Shown: in pieces, positions 9,717-17,903 of the stretch
How positions within the stretch are numbered: position 1 is the first letter of the stretch
Layout: the number at the start of each line of letters is the position of its first letter
Assembly (NCBI GenBank): GCA_016712145.1
Contig: JADJRO010000001.1
Span: forward strand, 992,001-1,056,000
DNA from: Saprospiraceae bacterium
Lineage (GTDB): Bacteria; Bacteroidota; Bacteroidia; Chitinophagales; Saprospiraceae
DNA: 64,000 nucleotides
Direction of reading: 5' to 3'
Position numbers and translations under genes: made by a program
Notes under the pieces: model-generated
What the model saw: the letters and a program-made list of their open reading frames with translations, nothing else
What the model was told of the DNA's origin: nothing
The model's database searches: none

Positions 9717-9866
9717 TTAGCCTTTCTAGCCCACACAAGTTACATGGTCACCATCACACTCCAAACTATTTATAGCTTTACGAGTTATTCTCGAATTTGT
9801 CACACACACCCGTACAATTTACATCGTCATGTTCACGCCCTTACATTAAAACTACTTTATAACGGC
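9717..9866 (-). repeat. Repeat Y, copy 1 (~150 bp)
   Basis: Aligns over its whole length with 11649-11799: shared blocks include GCCCACAC, CATCACA, TATAGCTTT, TTTGTCACACAC, TACATTAAAA and CGGCCA in the same order and spacing. The two copies flank the FG-GAP gene at 10064-11464 in direct orientation. Nature unknown; either a regulatory leader or part of a recombination unit. Confidence 0.75.
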
Positions 9867-9908
9867 CAGTGCAACCTTCAATTGCCAGCTTTTGCTGGCT
9901 AGTTATAA
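9857..9908 (-). repeat. attC-like imperfect palindrome
   Basis: Outer arms TTATAAC/GTTATAA and inner arms GCCAG/CTGGC and GCCAGC/GCTGGC give a nested hairpin of 52 bases. The arrangement (short outer box, spacer, inner box, unpaired centre) resembles an integron attC site, but the boxes do not match the canonical RYYYAAC/GTTRRRY exactly. Confidence 0.4.
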
Positions 9909-10063
9909 AATATTTTACAAAGAAATTTACAAATTAATGTTAACTAAATTTTTCACATCCTGACACAGAGGTGTAAACAACGGCAGACGTCGGCAGGTTG
10001 ATATCCATTTACACAAGGTTAAGCCCTCGTTGATGTCTTCTCCGCTATTGCTTCTTTTGTATT

Positions 10064-11464
10064 CTACTCAATGGCTATTTTTTTACTCACAACGTTTCTC
10101 CTGTCATCAATTATTTGTAAAAAATATATCCCATTACTCATCGCTCCTTTTTCTAAAGTGAACTCTTTGCCTGTAAAGTTCAGGGTTTTTAATTCTTTAC
10201 CAAGCAGGTTTGTTATTTTTATAGTGGTGTTTTTTTGTTCCTCACTAAAGGAAATGTTAGTCATTGATGTAAGCGGATTGGGATATATATTCAATTGTAA
10301 TGGATGAAACTCTTTCACACTGGTCGTGTTTGGAATGAATTGATTTTGAAACCATGCCATTCCGCCTGCGCCACCATAGGTTGCAGTGAGAATGTCCTGG
10401 TCACCATCACCGTCAATATCGTCTACTCTTACAAAAACAGGATAATTGATGGATGTTGTAACCACCTGATATTTGCTTGAATCGAATGCATTTCCACCCT
10501 GATTCCAGAAACATCTGACAGCACCTTTATAGTCGACTCGGTTATACATGGATGCAACGAGATCTTTTTCTCTATCGCCGTTAATATCCGCTGCATAAAT
10601 GCTCGTAACCACATAGTTTGTATCCACTACCATCAAATTATGAATAGTAAAGTTTCCGGCTCCATCGGATTGATACCACTTCATGATATTGTCTGAATTT
10701 GGGAAATAAGAGCTTGATGGATAAAGTATATCTACAATACTGTCAGCGTCAAGATCACACAGGCTCATGTAATAATAGCCAAATTCAAGCTGGGAATCGA
10801 TTGTTTTGGGTGTGTTAAAGCCGCCTTGTTTGTTATTTTGGTAATATTGTATTCTATTGCTATTTGTAATCTGGGCGAGATCTTCAAATGAGTCGCCATC
10901 AAAGTCATGACTTACGGTCGAATAACCAAATTGGCTTAGCATTACGCCGGTGCTGTCGAAAACGCCGTTTGTGTTATTAAAAATTCTTGAAGCAGCAACT
11001 ATTTCAGGATAATGATCATTGTTGACATCCACGGTATTGATGCCATAATATTCCCGGTCTATATGACTTACAACAGTTCGTGTAAAATTTTCTGAGCCGT
11101 CGTTAATAAACGCCAGTGCATTTCGTCCAAAATAATTGTCAGCGGCAAAATCAAGATGCCCGTCATTATTAAAGTCGGCAAGAGCAATGGCCTCGGAGCT
11201 AAAGACATTGTTTCCTCCACCATTCCAGATTTGTTTTGCAGGTGAAAAAGTTCCATTACCCATATTCAGATACCAAACTATGCTGGTATCGGAAGAGCGA
11301 TTAACCATTAGTATATCTTTCTTACCATCTCCATTCAGGTCAACTATCTGCGAATTGGCTGAAGCCTGTTTTGACAGGGTAAATTGCACAAAAGTGACCT
11401 GGGCATTTACTTTTGCGCTGAATCCAAGAAATGCGAAAACAATTAGTGGATAAATTTTATTCAT
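10064..11464 (-). CDS. Secreted FG-GAP/VCBS-repeat protein with T9SS C-terminal domain
   Basis: A 466-residue exported protein. A signal peptide ends near KVNAQ; the body is a set of FG-GAP/VCBS repeats with DLNGDGKKDI, DFNNDGHLDF, DVNNDHYPEI, DFDGDSFEDL, DLDADSIVDI, DINGDREKDL and DIDGDGDQDI at roughly 50-residue spacing, the calcium-binding loops of an integrin-alpha-like seven-bladed propeller. The last 80 residues (LNIYPNPLTSMTNISFSEEQ to the end) form a type IX sorting domain. Probably a surface or secreted adhesive/propeller protein. It is flanked on both sides by copies of repeat Y, so it may be an acquired unit. Confidence 0.85.
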   Translation of the reverse strand: MNKIYPLIVFAFLGFSAKVNAQVTFVQFTLSKQASANSQIVDLNGDGKKDILMVNRSSDTSIVWYLNMGNGTFSPAKQIWNGGGNNVFSSEAIALADFNNDGHLDFAADNYFGRNALAFINDGSENFTRTVVSHIDREYYGINTVDVNNDHYPEIVAASRIFNNTNGVFDSTGVMLSQFGYSTVSHDFDGDSFEDLAQITNSNRIQYYQNNKQGGFNTPKTIDSQLEFGYYYMSLCDLDADSIVDILYPSSSYFPNSDNIMKWYQSDGAGNFTIHNLMVVDTNYVVTSIYAADINGDREKDLVASMYNRVDYKGAVRCFWNQGGNAFDSSKYQVVTTSINYPVFVRVDDIDGDGDQDILTATYGGAGGMAWFQNQFIPNTTSVKEFHPLQLNIYPNPLTSMTNISFSEEQKNTTIKITNLLGKELKTLNFTGKEFTLEKGAMSNGIYFLQIIDDRRNVVSKKIAIE

Positions 11465-11854
11465 TTGTTTGTCTTTATATTAATTTAAAATGGCTTATGT
11501 CCAATGAAGTATTACGGTTTGTGCTTGCCAATTTCACAGCGCCAAAAATAAAACATTTTCTCCAATTCCCAATCAAGGATAGGAACCGATTGATTTTGAG
11601 CCTTGATTGCAAGCGCATTGTAACGATGAATATATTTTGGGTAAAAAGTTTAGCTTTACTCGCCCACACCGATTACAAGGTCACGATCACAGCCTAAACT
11701 AATTATAGCTTTCAGATTTATTCACGATTTTGTCACACACCCCGAACGAAATATACCGTCTAATTCACACCCATACATTAAAACCTTATCGTAGCGGCCA
11801 AATATAAGCGATGCGAGGCGTTAGCCAAAGTATCGTCTTATACAATATACATTG
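11465..11854. repeat. Cassette-like spacer with repeat Y copy 2
   Basis: No gene seen. Repeat Y copy 2 occupies 11649-11799. Between it and higA, the minus strand reads GGCTAACGCC and GTATAACAATG, the latter containing the higA stop codon. Positions 11500-11640 show no recognisable feature. Confidence 0.6.
11649..11799 (-). repeat. Repeat Y, copy 2 (~150 bp)
   Basis: Partner of 9717-9866, in the same orientation and about 1.93 kb away, upstream of the FG-GAP gene start. Confidence 0.75.
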
Positions 11855-12154
11855 TTATACCCTGTCATATTTTGCTTCCCCAATTTTGGCAAATTCTTTC
11901 TTATTTAATTTCATTTCTTGTTCAAGATCATAATCATTTTGTAAGCCAAGCCAAAAGTTTGCTGAATTACCAAAATATATGGAAAGTCGCACCGCAGTAT
12001 CTGCAGAAATGCTTCTTCGACCATGAATAATTTCAGACATTCTTGTTTGAGGTACTAGAATCTCCTTAGATAATCTGTACATACTAATTTCTAACGGTTC
12101 TAAAAATTCCTTTTTAAGAACCACTCCAGGATGAATATTTTTTAGTTTTGCCAT
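11855..12154 (-). CDS. higA: HigA family antitoxin
   Basis: A 99-residue antitoxin and transcriptional repressor. The HTH-XRE region covers residues 8-65, with HPGVVLKKEFLEPLEISMYR, TRMSEIIHGRRSISADTAVR and the family-typical FGNSANFWLGLQNDYDLE. HigA binds and neutralises the HigB mRNA endonuclease and represses its own operon. It follows higB with a gap of one base, the usual toxin-first order. Its stop codon TAA lies inside a GTATAAC box at the edge of the downstream repeat, as in gene cassettes. Confidence 0.93.
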   Translation of the reverse strand: MAKLKNIHPGVVLKKEFLEPLEISMYRLSKEILVPQTRMSEIIHGRRSISADTAVRLSIYFGNSANFWLGLQNDYDLEQEMKLNKKEFAKIGEAKYDRV

Positions 12155-12155
12155 A

Positions 12156-12437
12156 TTAATGATAATCTGTTATTTTAACATCATAAGCGTTTGAGCTATT
12201 CCACTCAAAAATTATTCTCCATTTCTCATTAATTCTGATGGAATATAATCCCTTGAGTTTACCTTCAAGTTTTTCCAGTCTGTTAGCAGGTGGAATTCGT
12301 AGATCATTGATATTGTAAGAGTTGTTTATCATTCTAAGTTTTCTCCTGGCAATTTGCTGTATGTCTAAAGGCAGCTTTTTAGAAAAACTTCCTTCCCAAA
12401 TCAATTTAGTTTCCTTATCTCCATAGCTTACAATCAT
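12156..12437 (-). CDS. higB: HigB family toxin (RelE/ParE superfamily mRNA interferase)
   Basis: A 93-residue RelE-fold toxin that, by family knowledge, cleaves mRNA on the ribosome. Recognisable parts are the helical front (LPLDIQQIARRKLRMINNS), the PPANRLEKLEGKLKGLYSI block and the C-terminal INEKWRIIFEW strand that carries the conserved Arg/Trp residues. It is the first gene of the higBA pair and lies 68 bp from the attC-like element at 12505-12653. Toxin-antitoxin pairs are frequent passengers of integron cassettes and other mobile units. Confidence 0.93.
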   Translation of the reverse strand: MIVSYGDKETKLIWEGSFSKKLPLDIQQIARRKLRMINNSYNINDLRIPPANRLEKLEGKLKGLYSIRINEKWRIIFEWNSSNAYDVKITDYH

Positions 12438-12504
12438 AATTTTGCCACACGGTACTAACGCATAAAGGTAGTAATTTGTTTTGAATTATCCTTTTTTAGT
12501 ATTG

Positions 12505-12653
12505 GGTATAACGGATTGGCTATACAAGCTGGACCGTCAAACCATTGTCAGCCAAAAATAGCAAATTAGTTTTTCACTACCGGAATAAATTAAAAGAGAA
12601 TGATTATCGATGCAGGGCGCTGTAGAGTCTATGCCGTGTTAGCGCCTGTTATA
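12505..12653 (-). repeat. Repeat X, copy a (attC-like palindromic element)
   Basis: About 150 bp. The plus-strand left end reads TAACGGATTGGCTATACAAG then CTGGACCGTCAAACC and aligns closely with the left end of the copy at 13621-13760; the right end reads CTATGCCGTGTTAGCGCCTG then TTATA. The outer boxes TATAAC/GTTATA are inverted. The stop codon of the 12649-13545 gene is inside the right-hand box. The two copies bracket that gene in direct orientation, which is the geometry of an integron gene cassette. Confidence 0.5.
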
Positions 12654-13545
12654 TTTTAATCAATTTACCCATCTTTATTATTTTTTTATTTTCGCTAATA
12701 ATATAAACGTATACTCCCGCTTGTAAATCAAGATTTTGAATTAATGTGTTCTTGGATTTTAATTTTATTTTGAACATCAATTTATTATCTAAAGAATAGA
12801 TATTAATCTCTGTGTGATTAAAATTAGAGATATCTATAAAAAGATTATTAAGGAAAGGATTGGGATATACTTTAAAAAATTCGTCATGAAATGGATTCCT
12901 TGAATTTACTTCATTGCACTTCGTTCCAAAAGTAATGGAATCATTAATTTTTACACATTGGATGAATGGAACATAAAAACTACATCTTGTTAGTGTATCA
13001 GTAATTGTTGGAAGGTTAATGAAACTGTTCAATTCATCATAAGAGCTGCTATCACTAAAAACGAACTTAGTTATATTATGAAATGTGAGTGTATCAATTG
13101 AATTCTTACGATTTAAATATATTGCAACCATTGAATCGGAACATGGGTTAATTGCTTTTAAGGAATCACCAACATTTAAATTAAAGTCATATAACAGAAC
13201 ATCACGATTCTTGATATTATAAATACTGTTTCCAAAAAAATATGTATACACTTTACTGTTAATTGTGTCTTCTCTAAAATAACCGGCATTATAAATGAAG
13301 TTTAATGGCAAATCAAGCGGCATTGATTTTGTTACAATCGCTTTTAATATTTTATATTGTTTTGACTCAATAATGGTATCATTATCGAAATAATAAGATC
13401 TATATTTATCAAGTACCCCACACGGACCTTGGCAATTATAAACTATCCACCACTTCTTCCCTTTATCTATGAAATGATTTTTGATTTGTGCTACTAAGCT
13501 AAGTTTTGCAAACAAAATTAAGGGTAAAAGTATTTTCAGCTTCAT
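12649..13545 (-). CDS. Secreted hypothetical protein with T9SS C-terminal domain
   Basis: A 298-residue, unusually AT-rich protein. The signal peptide (LKILLPLILFAKLSLVAQ) is followed by about 190 residues of unrecognised sequence and a type IX sorting domain from FKVYPNPFLNNLFIDIS to the C-terminus (AGVYVYIISE, MGKLIKI). The body contains cysteines (NCQGPCG near 37-43) that may form disulfides outside the cell. The gene is flanked by two copies of repeat X and its stop codon overlaps one of them, so it looks like the content of a mobile cassette. Function unknown. Confidence 0.75.
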   Translation of the reverse strand: MKLKILLPLILFAKLSLVAQIKNHFIDKGKKWWIVYNCQGPCGVLDKYRSYYFDNDTIIESKQYKILKAIVTKSMPLDLPLNFIYNAGYFREDTINSKVYTYFFGNSIYNIKNRDVLLYDFNLNVGDSLKAINPCSDSMVAIYLNRKNSIDTLTFHNITKFVFSDSSSYDELNSFINLPTITDTLTRCSFYVPFIQCVKINDSITFGTKCNEVNSRNPFHDEFFKVYPNPFLNNLFIDISNFNHTEINIYSLDNKLMFKIKLKSKNTLIQNLDLQAGVYVYIISENKKIIKMGKLIKI

Positions 13546-13620
13546 GACAAATATATATTAGGAAATGGAACTAGTAATTAGTATAACGTGTATTATTTAT
13601 TAACTATGTCATCTTCAATT

Positions 13621-13760
13621 AGCGCTAACGGTCTGGCTATACACGCTGGACCGCCAAACCAAAGTTAACCAAAAGTAAAAAATAAATTTTAATTACTGAA
13701 AAAATTTAAAATAGAATCCGGGAGTTGAAGGCGGTATGGCGTGTGTAGCCTGTTACTGGT
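13621..13760 (-). repeat. Repeat X, copy b (attC-like palindromic element)
   Basis: Long imperfect hairpin: arm GGCTATACACGC (13635-13646) plus ACCGCC pairs with GGCGGT plus GCGTGTGTAGCC (13730-13750), interrupted by one three-base mismatch, with an AT-rich 75-base loop. Flanking boxes CTAACGG and TGTTACTGG add an outer partial pairing (TAAC/GTTA). Shares its left half with copy a at 12505. Confidence 0.5.
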
Positions 13761-14175
13761 TCGTGCTGCTGTCCCAACAAGTGAAAAATTTAAGGATGTA
13801 AAATTAAGTGCGACGCAAAGTTGAATATAAAGCCAAACAAGAGCGATATGAATTCAGAGTACAATCATTCTGGCGTCCCTCTTGCATCATGTGCAGTAAC
13901 TTGTTTATACCCACTACAAAACTTCTACCATCCAATAATTACAGCTGGATTCTCGAAGCTTCGTTTGGCATATTACAAATATAGACATTTATTCAAATTA
14001 TAACAGGGCATCTTTATTTAAGATAAAATATGGTCAATTGTGTAAGTGGAGGGAAATCAGTAAAGCTTAGAGCTGATAAGCTATTAATCTGTCAAGGTTT
14101 ATATAGAAATCCAATTATGAGTCCGATGTCACTGGTGTTAATCAATATAATAAATACAGGTATGGGAAAACTTGC

Positions 14176-14218
14176 ATTGATACCCAACTCAGGGTTTCAA
14201 CCTTGAGTTGGCATCAAT
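14176..14218. repeat. Imperfect 43-bp palindrome (GGGTTT family)
   Basis: Outer ATTGAT/ATCAAT and inner CCAACTCA/TGAGTTGG arms around GGTTTCAACC. It is a decayed relative of the two perfect 40-bp palindromes at 20483 and 26876, which share the CAGGGTTT core. Confidence 0.6.
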
Positions 14219-14429
14219 TGAAATGGTTCCAATGTGGCAATGCTACAATCCTGCAATCCTGCTATCTTTCAATCCTATAATGCTGCAATTTTAAAATACT
14301 AAAATGGTGAAATCATTAAATTATACAATGAATTTCGCTAATGAGTATAAAACTCCTTTCTTGCTGAAGGCTTTGGATGTTATGTTTTATTTATCATGAT
14401 TTTCTTGTTGCCGCTCCGATCAAATTACG

Positions 14430-14515
14430 AGCCATTGTGTGTGAATCCTTTGATCGAATTTTCTTATGCCCATGCTTCGATTAAAATTAAGACGTAGGCG
14501 AAGCCTACGCCTAGC
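14430..14515 (+). repeat. 220-bp composite repeat, 3'-truncated-type partial copy
   Basis: Only the last part of the composite repeat is present, from GAGCCATTGTGTGTGAATCC to GACGTAGGCGAAGCCTACGC and CTAGC. It lies about 85 bp before a full copy in the same orientation. Confidence 0.75.
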
Positions 14516-14600
14516 AAAAGAGATTTTTTTACTATTTGCCAATTGATTCGAATAACTTGGCACTCTTTGGAATTGGTTTACAGTTAATAAACTTTTTATT

Positions 14601-14820
14601 AGCCCCAGAGGGGCGACATCTTTATAACACACCCTAACCAAAAATTTAGCGCCGTAGGTGCGGAACTAGATTATGCTGTTTGAAATATCAAGTTGCTGAA
14701 CACAGATTACTAATTAATGATTCAAACGGCTGGAGCCGTTGTGTGTGATTCCTTCGATCGAAAATTCTTATGTTCATGCTTCGATTAAAATTAAGACGTA
14801 GGCGAAGCCTACGCCCAGCA
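14601..14820 (+). repeat. 220-bp composite palindromic repeat, copy 3
   Basis: Full copy with all four palindromic modules in the same order as at 2155 and 5476. Length differs from the others by at most one base. Confidence 0.85.
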
Positions 14821-14885
14821 GGAGGCATTCCACCTCTGGCCTCTAGCCTCTAGCCTTCCCTTCTACAGACTAAAAACCTTCTTGC

Positions 14886-14920
14886 AAAAAAAAAGCAGAA
14901 ACGTTTCCTGTCCTGCTTTT
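14886..14920 (-). terminator. Rho-independent terminator
   Basis: On the minus strand AGCAGGACAGGAAAC pairs with GTTTCTGCT (with a bulge) and is followed by at least eight T. It lies 20 bp past the stop of the minus-strand membrane protein at 14940-15506. Confidence 0.7.
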
Positions 14921-14939
14921 TGTTTCAAACAATTTTATT

Positions 14940-15506
14940 CTAAATGATCAGCCCTTTGTAGGCGATGTGGCCGTTGAGGCTGTCGTTAAAAACCTGGATC
15001 AAGTATTCGCATTCTGCATCGTCGATGCCTTGGCCGAAGGAGTAGGTAAGCATGCCGTAATCAAAGCGAATCTTGCCACTACCTAATCCCCAAAATTCTT
15101 TGCGGCGAAGGTTAAATCCGGTGCTAACCAATTTTTCATTGCGGAGGTTTCGGATGGTATGCAAGTCCAGTTTCTTTTTCCAGCCAATACCAAAAGCACT
15201 TTTCTCCAGGATGAGATGTTCGTGTTCAATTTTAACAATTTCTCTTCCGAAGTAGCCCCAAAGCAAGCCCAGTAGGAGGAACAGGCCAATGAGGGTCCAA
15301 TACAAAAAGATAAAATTAAACATGTTGAATTCCCAGGTGAGGGATCCGGCAAATAGATCTACCAGTTGAACATACAAAGAGAGCCAAAAGAAAAAACAAA
15401 GGGTTCCAATTGCGAGCGCAAACCAATGTTTTCTTGAGGGAAGGGAAATTCGTAAACCGTCGTTACGGTTTTCAATGCGGGCTTTGCCATTAAATTTCAT
15501 ATTCAT
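14940..15506 (-). CDS. Two-helix membrane protein, PH-domain-like
   Basis: A 188-residue protein with two predicted transmembrane helices (about residues 29-50, HWFALAIGTLCFFFWLSLYV, and 66-88, NFIFLYWTLIGLFLLLGLLW), then a soluble beta-rich C-terminal half (REIVKIEHEHLILEKSAFGI, FNLRRKEFWGLGSGKIRFDY). This topology matches small bacterial membrane proteins with a PH-like domain on the cytoplasmic side. The exact family is not recognised. The 3' end is closed by its own terminator and the gene stands alone. Confidence 0.6.
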   Translation of the reverse strand: MNMKFNGKARIENRNDGLRISLPSRKHWFALAIGTLCFFFWLSLYVQLVDLFAGSLTWEFNMFNFIFLYWTLIGLFLLLGLLWGYFGREIVKIEHEHLILEKSAFGIGWKKKLDLHTIRNLRNEKLVSTGFNLRRKEFWGLGSGKIRFDYGMLTYSFGQGIDDAECEYLIQVFNDSLNGHIAYKGLII

Positions 15507-15896
15507 AAAATTAAGATTTACAGATTGATATCATTTCTACATCTTCTGAATCCATTGCTACCCTATGCTATAAACCAAACAACGTTTAATAAATTCCAAA
15601 AGCTGCCTGAAATTTATTTTTTTTTTAAAATAATTCTGCAATTCCAATCAACATTTTACCAGGCTTGTACGATATGAATTTATGGAGCCCTATTTTGAGG
15701 AAGCTGATGACGACTTATTTATAATGAATTTACAGCCTTGTAACTAGTGGAATACACCAGTATGCAATATATCATTTTAAGATCAGTCTGGATTATACCA
15801 AGCCCGGCTCAAAAGAACCCATCATTTTTATACCCCATCCGGAACCCCTCTCCGATGCAATTTGTTGCTACAATCCCTTTTTATTAAACCCTATCT
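15507..15896. other. Intergenic, nothing recognised
   Basis: About 390 bp of AT-rich sequence. A 21-codon frame from 15680 is too short and unconserved-looking to support. I see no terminator, repeat or RNA gene. Confidence 0.4.
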
Positions 15897-16103
15897 ATGA
15901 TACGAATTCCACGTTTGTTTGTTTTAGCTAAAGACATTATGACGATCACCGGAAAAAGTTTGCGCTCTTGTCAACGCATGCTTTCTAAAATTAGAAAAGC
16001 CATTGGCAAGCAAAGTCATCAGGTCATTACGCCCGATGAATTTTGTGAATACTACCAACTCCGTGGCAAGGATAAGGATCGGTTTATTGGGGGGTTTGAG
16101 TAG
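15897..16103 (+). CDS. Small helical DNA-binding-like protein
   Basis: A 68-residue basic protein: RLFVLAKDIMTITGKSLRSC then QRMLSKIRKAIGKQSHQVIT and PDEFCEYYQL. Similar short proteins with the MTITGKSxRxCxxMLxKI pattern are common in Bacteroidota and look like a single excisionase/MerR-type winged-helix unit, which would bind DNA. No partner gene is adjacent: downstream is a TAGAGGC-type direct repeat and then a lipoprotein gene. Function beyond DNA binding cannot be stated. Confidence 0.6.
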   Translation: MIRIPRLFVLAKDIMTITGKSLRSCQRMLSKIRKAIGKQSHQVITPDEFCEYYQLRGKDKDRFIGGFE

Positions 16104-16278
16104 GGAGGAAGAGGGTTAGAGACTAGAGGCTAGAGGCTAGAGGGTGAAGATGGACGTGAGGACTTTTGGAAGAAGACTTTTAGGCTTTTAGGGATTTTGG
16201 AGGAATTGTCTGGATAGCTGGAGCTACTGTTATTAAATTTAAATTAAAAACATCATTCAGATATATCTGAAATAATCT

Positions 16279-16899
16279 ATGTCCATGAATGAAAATTTTC
16301 TGAAGTCTTTAAGTATAATCTATCTTTTTGTAATAACAAGCTGTTCCCCAATGTTAAAGACCCTATATGGAATAAAATCTATTAAATCCCTTGATAAACA
16401 GGACATCCTGCATTTAGCAAACAAATACAATATCCCATCAATTGAATGTTACGAATTGGATCCAGCCTATTTAAATTATCTAAACAGTTTAGACACAACA
16501 AACCACAAAGAGCAAATAAAAAATCACTCACAACCCTTACAAGCACTTTATTATAACAAATCTGGGCAAATGGTTTCATTTCATATCAATTACTATGCCG
16601 GAGGATTTCCTAACTTAAATTGGAATCCAAACAAAATTATGCAGGCATTTCCGCCTCAAACTCAAGCCCCTTTAGACAGCATACTTTCTGTTGAAAACCT
16701 TTTTAACTATCTGCGTCCTATCTCAAGTGCAGTAAAAATAAACAATGAAAAATTCGACTACCTTATTTTCATATATTGGAATCGGTTTATGGGCAGACAA
16801 AGCAAACGCTTGATTCAAACAATTCAGAAAAATTCCGAACTGGCTAATCCTGAAAAAGTGCGAATAATTTATATAAATAACGATTCTATTTTTTTTTGA
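16279..16899 (+). CDS. Lipoprotein of unknown function
   Basis: A 206-residue protein with a lipoprotein signal peptide; the lipobox is VITSC, with the Cys at about residue 22. The first codons offer two starts (Met1 or Met3), both compatible. The mature protein has no domain I recognise; the C-terminal half (VKINNEKFDYLIFIYWNRFM, KRLIQTIQKN, KVRIIYINND) alternates strands and helices and contains a thioredoxin-like-looking YLIFIYWNRF segment without a CxxC. Probably anchored in the outer or inner membrane facing the periplasm. Confidence 0.6.
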   Translation: MSMNENFLKSLSIIYLFVITSCSPMLKTLYGIKSIKSLDKQDILHLANKYNIPSIECYELDPAYLNYLNSLDTTNHKEQIKNHSQPLQALYYNKSGQMVSFHINYYAGGFPNLNWNPNKIMQAFPPQTQAPLDSILSVENLFNYLRPISSAVKINNEKFDYLIFIYWNRFMGRQSKRLIQTIQKNSELANPEKVRIIYINNDSIFF

Positions 16900-17213
16900 A
16901 AGTAATTGAAACTTAGTATTTTGAAATCTCGTAATTTAGTTATAATTATCTGGATAAAATAGTACAGTGCCGAATAAACATTAGTTTGCAAAATGCGGAA
17001 CAAATAGTACTAAATTACTTTGCAATTACAATACAATAAATCTCTATCAATAATAATGCACTCATAAGACTTGCAAATTCACTCTACAGATTGTTTGTAA
17101 GAAGCTCATTTTAACTTTCTGATTTTTCAAACAATTCAAATTTTGGTACATCTTCCGGTTTCCACTTATAAATTAAGATTCTATTTGGTTTTAGCAATTC
17201 AATTAAAAATACC
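16900..17213. other. Intergenic, nothing recognised
   Basis: Convergent 3' ends of the lipoprotein (plus) and the SnoaL-like gene (minus). AT-rich sequence with no clear hairpin terminator or repeat. Confidence 0.4.
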
Positions 17214-17720
17214 TCAATTATCCTTTAATCGAAATATTAAATTTGTTTCTATTGAATCCTTCATCTTCACCACCTCATCCACCTTCTCATTCGGCACGGT
17301 CATAGACAATACATACTGTTTGATTTTCCAACTGGCTCCCTGCTTTTGCAAAACACCGGAACCACGACAGATTTTCATTTGTGTATCGAGCAATTCATCA
17401 AACCAGGCAATTTTACCGGAAGGATCAAAATAGATGTGTCGTTGCAGGGACTTAAAATTCCAGGCTTTGCCCCTGTCAAAATAGGGCTTGGAAAATTCTA
17501 TAAATTGAGATTTATTCCAATGCTCGGTGGCATCAGTACCCATAAAAATGGCATCGTCTGTCAATACTTCAAAATATGCATTAAAATCGGCTTTGCCTGC
17601 AGCTTGATGCCAATGGTCTAGTAGGAAATTAATTTGTTGTTGCTCAGACTGGAGGTTTAATTTGTCCGTCGTACAACTGAATAGGACACTCATTAGTATA
17701 AATAGGATATACTTGGTCAT
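17214..17720 (-). CDS. SnoaL-like/DUF4440 family lipoprotein
   Basis: A 168-residue protein with lipobox VLFSC (Cys about residue 16) and an NTF2-like alpha+beta fold: LLDHWHQAAGKADFNAYFEV, LTDDAIFMGTDATEHWNKSQ, then IYFDPSGKIAWFDELLDTQM and GVLQKQGASWKIKQYVLSMT. This is the usual SnoaL_3/DUF4440 pattern of a small-ligand pocket; members range from isomerases to binding proteins, so no substrate can be named. Surface- or periplasm-anchored by its lipid. Confidence 0.75.
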   Translation of the reverse strand: MTKYILFILMSVLFSCTTDKLNLQSEQQQINFLLDHWHQAAGKADFNAYFEVLTDDAIFMGTDATEHWNKSQFIEFSKPYFDRGKAWNFKSLQRHIYFDPSGKIAWFDELLDTQMKICRGSGVLQKQGASWKIKQYVLSMTVPNEKVDEVVKMKDSIETNLIFRLKDN

Positions 17721-17903
17721 TGGTTGGTTTGAATTGATTGCAAATTATGTTTAATTCTGAATTTGACAACTATTTCGATAGAAAATATTTAAATTTTATA
17801 GGTAGGGTTGAAATTAACAGGGAACAGAATGGTTAAAATTTCTCCATTTCCATTCAATCTTTGTATTTTTATCTTAGGATAAATTTTGATCCATGCTTTG
17901 ACA

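Larger units (their letters stand above)
9535..10063. repeat. Cassette-like spacer with repeat Y copy 1 and an attC-like hairpin
   Basis: No gene seen. It holds one of two ~150-bp direct repeats (9717-9866) and, next to it, an imperfect palindrome bounded by TTATAAC and GTTATAA (9857-9908). A further weak palindrome around 9970-10020 has GTGTAAA / TTTACAC-type arms. Confidence 0.6.
13546..14939. repeat. Large non-coding, repeat-rich region
   Basis: About 1.4 kb without a supported gene. From left to right: repeat X copy b (13621-13760); 13800-14150 with nothing recognisable; an imperfect palindrome of the GGGTTT family (14176-14218); CTGCAATCCTGC-type low-complexity repeats (14230-14300); a truncated and a full copy of the 220-bp composite repeat (14430-14515 and 14601-14820); a CCTCTAGCCTCTAGCC direct repeat (14832-14860); and a terminator (14886-14920). 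Confidence 0.65.

Noticed and set aside
13821..14003. 60-codon plus-strand frame
   Set aside because: No conserved motif, no neighbours in the same direction and it lies in a repeat-rich non-coding stretch.
14420..14641. 73-codon minus-strand frame containing LRLRLNFN
   Set aside because: Runs across the composite repeat copies; the sequence is explained by the repeats.
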